From NCBI RefSeq assembly GCF_000430585.1, contig NZ_AUMH01000014.1:33141-97140 (forward strand): 64,000 nucleotides of DNA, written 5' to 3'. Position 1 is the first letter of the stretch; each line of letters opens with the position of its first letter. This document shows, in pieces, positions 61,249 through 64,000 of the stretch. A program made the position numbers and the translations under genes. Source of the stretch: Alicyclobacillus herbarius DSM 13609. Lineage in GTDB: Bacteria; Bacillota; Bacilli; Alicyclobacillales; Alicyclobacillaceae. Below the pieces are notes generated by a model. That model saw only the letters and a list, made by a program, of their open reading frames with translations. It searched no databases and was not told the DNA's origin.

Positions 61249-62013
61249 CTAAAATTCGGCCATTTCCAGCACAACGGGGCAGTGATCGCTTCCAAATATG
61301 TGGGAATCGATGCGGGCATCGACGATGAAGGGACAAAGTCTCGATGAAACGAGAAAATAATCAATTCGCCAGCCAATGTTCCGCTCTCGCACCCTTGGCA
61401 TATTTGACCACCAAGTGTAAGCATCCGTACGGTCCGGATAAAGGTACCTAAAGGAGTCCGTGAAACCGGAGCTGAGGAGCAGGGTCATCTTCTCCCGCTC
61501 TTCATCCGTAAAGCCGGAATTGCCGCGATTCCCTTTCGCGTTTTTGAGGTCAATCTCCTGATGGGCAACATTCAAATCACCGCAAATGATAACGGGCTTA
61601 CGTGCATCAAGCTGCCGTACATAGCTTCGAAATAAATCTTCCCATTCCAGTCGGTATCCAAGCCTCGATAGATCGCGTTTCGCATTGGGCGTGTATACAT
61701 TCACGAGATAGAAGGTGTCATATTCAAGCGTGATGATGCGTCCTTCTGGCTCTGTCTCATCCTTGAGACCATAACGCACGGAAAGTGGATTAAACTTTGT
61801 AAATACGGCCGTTCCAGAATAGCCTTTCTTGAGGGCGTAATTCCAGTATTGCTCATATTCCTCTCCAAGATCCAGTTGGATCTGCCCTTCCTGCAGTCGG
61901 GTCTCTTGAACGCAAAATATATCCGCTTGAATTTCATTGAAATACTCAAGAAATCCCTTGTTTACGCACGCTCTCAGACCGTTCACATTCCAGGATACCA
62001 GTTTCAGCGTCAC
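61249..62013 (-). CDS. exoA: Exodeoxyribonuclease III / AP endonuclease (ExoA, Xth)
   Basis: Cuts DNA at abasic sites and trims 3' ends in base-excision repair. It has the exonuclease-endonuclease-phosphatase motifs: LVSWNVNGLRA, IFCVQETRLQ, VNVYTPN, ICGDLNVAHQEIDLKN, NIGWRIDYFLVS and GSDHCPVVLEM. GTG 62013 gives 254 residues, the usual size; GTG 62031 would add six residues and has a weaker upstream context, while AAGGGG is very near GTG 62013, so the start is not settled. Codons look less GC-rich than in genes before ssrA. Confidence 0.93.
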   Translation of the reverse strand: MTLKLVSWNVNGLRACVNKGFLEYFNEIQADIFCVQETRLQEGQIQLDLGEEYEQYWNYALKKGYSGTAVFTKFNPLSVRYGLKDETEPEGRIITLEYDTFYLVNVYTPNAKRDLSRLGYRLEWEDLFRSYVRQLDARKPVIICGDLNVAHQEIDLKNAKGNRGNSGFTDEEREKMTLLLSSGFTDSFRYLYPDRTDAYTWWSNMPRVRERNIGWRIDYFLVSSRLCPFIVDARIDSHIFGSDHCPVVLEMAEF

Positions 62014-62256
62014 AATCCCCTTACAGCTCACTTATACTCTGTCCTAGTTTAACACAAAGTTGAAAAGGAACTCATACTATGATTCAATTAATGTTAAAAA
62101 TTCTGATTATATACTTACCTGTGGTTTTCTGAGAGGATCAAATCGCCGACCTATCCGAAACCTCTTTCCATTCTAAAGTTCCAATTCAAAAATAAACCAA
62201 AGCATTGTAAAGTGACGGCTCCCATCATCGGTGCCCGTAACGTGGAACAGAGCGGA

Positions 62257-63306
62257 TCATTCCCTCTCCGTAATCACCGGGCCGTCGCCTTGGACCTCGA
62301 CTAAAATGCGACCTAAGTCCGTTAAAATACTGCCGAAATTCGTGAGTTCATGTAACGATTCGATTTTCTTGACACCAAGTATACACGTGTTTTGAAGCTC
62401 CTTTGCCTGCTCAATACTTGATTGGAGTCGCTCTTTGAGTTCGTCCGAGTCATAGATCTCCCGCGGAGCCACGAGTCCAATGCAGGTGGCGGTAGCCTTC
62501 ATGGCTTGGATTAAGCGATCATCGGGTTGAACATCGGGGCCGAGGTCAACCAACGCCCGTGCGATTCCACGAATTTGAATGGTGATGCGTTCAAACCTCC
62601 CGATAATGCGGGACAAAGCGAGTACGCGGGAACGTTTGTTTCGCAAAAATGGACTGTACCGCAAGCTTTGCGCCGCCAAGTGGACCGCCTGATAACTTTT
62701 TTCCGTTTCGTCGACCAGTTCTTGAATATAGGGCATGTCTGTGGGCCTTAATGCCTGCATCTCAAAAGCGATGGCCAAATTGTTTAGCACGGTACAAGCG
62801 TACTCACTTAAGTGTAAAACACGTTTTTCCGCGTCTGGAATCGGGTTGGGAGGTATCAGGGCGATATTCAGCAAAATGGCAATCGCACAGCCAATCACCG
62901 TTTCGATAATTCGGTCGATGGCGTATCCGCGTGTGCTACCAAACGCGAGTACCAAAAGTGAACTTACAGCCACCTGGGATATAATCTGCGGATTTAATCT
63001 GAGTGCCGTGGAAACAGCCATGCCAATCAGTACAGCGAGTGTGATAGAGCCAGGATTGAGCGGTAACCAATGGCCTATGATGATGCTGACGATAACCCCG
63101 CCTATGATACCAATGACGCGTTGCATGGCCTTATTTATCGAATCGGCCACGGTCACTTGGACCGTGAGGACCGCCCCGAGTGCGGCGAAGTAAGGATATT
63201 GACTGTGAGAAACGAATGAGGCCACTTGCCACGACAATCCAGCTGCCAGCGCGGTTTTAATCACGTTTATCGTCAAGCCGATCCGGTTGAGAACGGTTAA
63301 TTTCAT
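62257..63306 (-). CDS. FUSC / aromatic acid exporter family membrane protein
   Basis: 349 residues. The first half has about six hydrophobic segments (KTALAAGLSWQVASF, YPYFAALGAVLTVQVTVADSINKAMQRVIGIIGGVIV and others) in the pattern of the ArAE_1/FUSC family, with the conserved ADSINKAMQR loop. The second half is a soluble helical domain of about 190 residues. Relatives export aromatic acids or are of unknown function. GAGGTGATC precedes ATG 63306. The 243 bases between it and exoA hold no gene. Confidence 0.85.
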   Translation of the reverse strand: MKLTVLNRIGLTINVIKTALAAGLSWQVASFVSHSQYPYFAALGAVLTVQVTVADSINKAMQRVIGIIGGVIVSIIIGHWLPLNPGSITLAVLIGMAVSTALRLNPQIISQVAVSSLLVLAFGSTRGYAIDRIIETVIGCAIAILLNIALIPPNPIPDAEKRVLHLSEYACTVLNNLAIAFEMQALRPTDMPYIQELVDETEKSYQAVHLAAQSLRYSPFLRNKRSRVLALSRIIGRFERITIQIRGIARALVDLGPDVQPDDRLIQAMKATATCIGLVAPREIYDSDELKERLQSSIEQAKELQNTCILGVKKIESLHELTNFGSILTDLGRILVEVQGDGPVITERE

Positions 63307-63784
63307 GAGCAAAGATCACCTCGAGAAGACAACGGGTTCCATGGAAGGTTCTGTTCGGCTCCGCGGTTACCGCAAATGCGGGGGTATAGCTTCATGCCAA
63401 GCGGGCATTACGGTAATCGCCAAGCGGACGTTATGACTATATTGTAGCTTAAAACGGCTCCGCCTCTTTTCTTGGAACAGTTGATATATGGTGGTGCCGG
63501 TTGAAGCGTGTTGTTGCGAATCAGGAACGTCGGAATAGCATAAATTTAAGTTGTGTGAGCCGAGAATTCTGCTGTACCCTTTTTTGCCGAATCCATTGAA
63601 TCAGCGATATTAATTGGTGTGTACCCAGTGAGCCTGCTCGCATCCAAAAATATTCGGGTGGGTCGAAAAAACTTCCGGGTATAATTCGCTTGCATTCTGG
63701 AAACCAGCGTGCTATATTAGTCAGCGTCGCCAATCGACCGGCGGCCCTGAAAACCGCAAAACATCGGCATCCATCATCTACCGC
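63307..63784. other. Intergenic stretch before the rRNA promoter
   Basis: I see no convincing gene in this stretch of nearly 480 bases. A minus-strand frame of 89 codons (63521-63790) has no ribosome-binding site, runs into the rRNA promoter and shows no known motif, though its aromatic-rich end could be a decayed fragment. CCGCAAATGCGG near 63370 can form a short hairpin. Confidence 0.5.
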
Positions 63785-63813
63785 TTGCAATTATGGCGTG
63801 TGGGTGATACGAT
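63785..63813 (+). promoter_or_regulatory. Promoter of an rRNA operon
   Basis: TTGCAA (63785-63790) and TACGAT (63808-63813) are 17 bases apart, with GTG before the -10. It lies upstream of a boxA-like leader and is the only good promoter near the window end. It would drive the rRNA genes that begin after position 64000. Confidence 0.65.
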
Positions 63814-63873
63814 GAACGATGCCGCTTGCGACCGGATAGCCCGGTCACTGCGGGAACAGGTGAAGCAAGTCAC

Positions 63874-63985
63874 GAGGTTCCTTGAAAACTAAACACGCAC
63901 AGAGAGTCTTGCGAACACGAATGTGATTCGCAATCAGAGCCAAGGACCGGGGTGCAAGCGCTCCCTTTGGGGTGCTGGACCCCGG
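63874..63985 (+). promoter_or_regulatory. rRNA leader with boxA-like antiterminator and processing stems
   Basis: GGTTCCTTGAAAACTAAAC at 63877-63895 matches the TTCTTTGAAAACTAAA leader seen before 16S genes in Bacillales and contains the boxA-type signal bound by Nus factors. Two stems follow: TTGCGAA/TTCGCAA at 63909-63933, and CCGGGGT/ACCCCGG at 63947-63985, of the kind cut by RNase III. The window ends in CTTTTGT, where the 16S sequence would be expected to start within a few bases. Confidence 0.75.
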
Positions 63986-64000
63986 GAGGCGAACTTTTGT

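Noticed and set aside
63521..63790. An 89-codon minus-strand frame near the window end
   Set aside because: It runs through the -35 of the rRNA promoter, has no ribosome-binding site, and its resemblance to a transposase or helicase fragment is too vague to use.

Overview
The window reads as chromosomal DNA of an endospore-forming, GC-rich Bacillota, most probably of the Alicyclobacillaceae or a close relative. This is an inference from gene content and order, not from a database match. The support is CotF-type coat proteins, GerPA-like proteins, ComER, a cggR-gap-pgk-tpiA-gpmI-eno operon with a CggR-type operator, the Bacillus order secG-esterase-rnr-smpB-ssrA, GTG/TTG starts with strong GGAGG sites, and GC-rich codons. 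No CRISPR array, complete insertion sequence or prophage was seen.

Layout. 1-11 kb is housekeeping: tRNA-Pro, pcrA-ligA, a TagO/WecA-type glycosyltransferase, gatCAB, an RlmD-type rRNA methyltransferase and, on the minus strand, tex. 13.7-26.4 kb is a nitrate-respiration region. It has a chlorite-dismutase-family gene, then one likely 10-kb operon (narK, hemerythrin-like, unknown, narGHJI, Mrp-type ATPase, unknown) closed by a strong terminator, then a divergent DUF2249 trio. Two Crp/Fnr-type palindromes (TGTGA-N6-TCACA-like) lie where they could activate the flanking units. 26.5-30.4 kb has a Bcr/CflA efflux pump and a transporter plus tartrate/D-malate dehydrogenase pair. 30.6-38.8 kb mixes spore genes (two CotF-like, three tandem GerPA-like), lysA, class I fumarase and envelope genes. 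The LysM-3D wall protein there is preceded by a recognisable ydaO-type (c-di-AMP) riboswitch.

38.8-46.1 kb holds a single-chain pyrimidine nucleoside phosphorylase-cytidine deaminase fusion, pepF, a GNAT protein, a soluble orphan histidine kinase and comER. 46.3-60.3 kb holds rpoN, the CggR-controlled lower-glycolysis operon, secG, an esterase, rnr, smpB and tmRNA. Past tmRNA the DNA looks more AT-rich, with a possible integration scar, then a small cysteine-rich protein, exoA and a FUSC-type membrane protein. The last 220 bases look like the promoter and leader of an rRNA operon whose 16S gene would begin just outside the window.

How it works together. The nar genes would give membrane-bound nitrate respiration with import and maturation factors. 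The hemerythrin-like, DUF2249 and Cld-family genes look like accessory redox or reactive-nitrogen/chlorine functions, which is inferred. Glycolysis is switched as one unit by CggR. SmpB, tmRNA and RNase R form the usual ribosome-rescue and mRNA-decay group.
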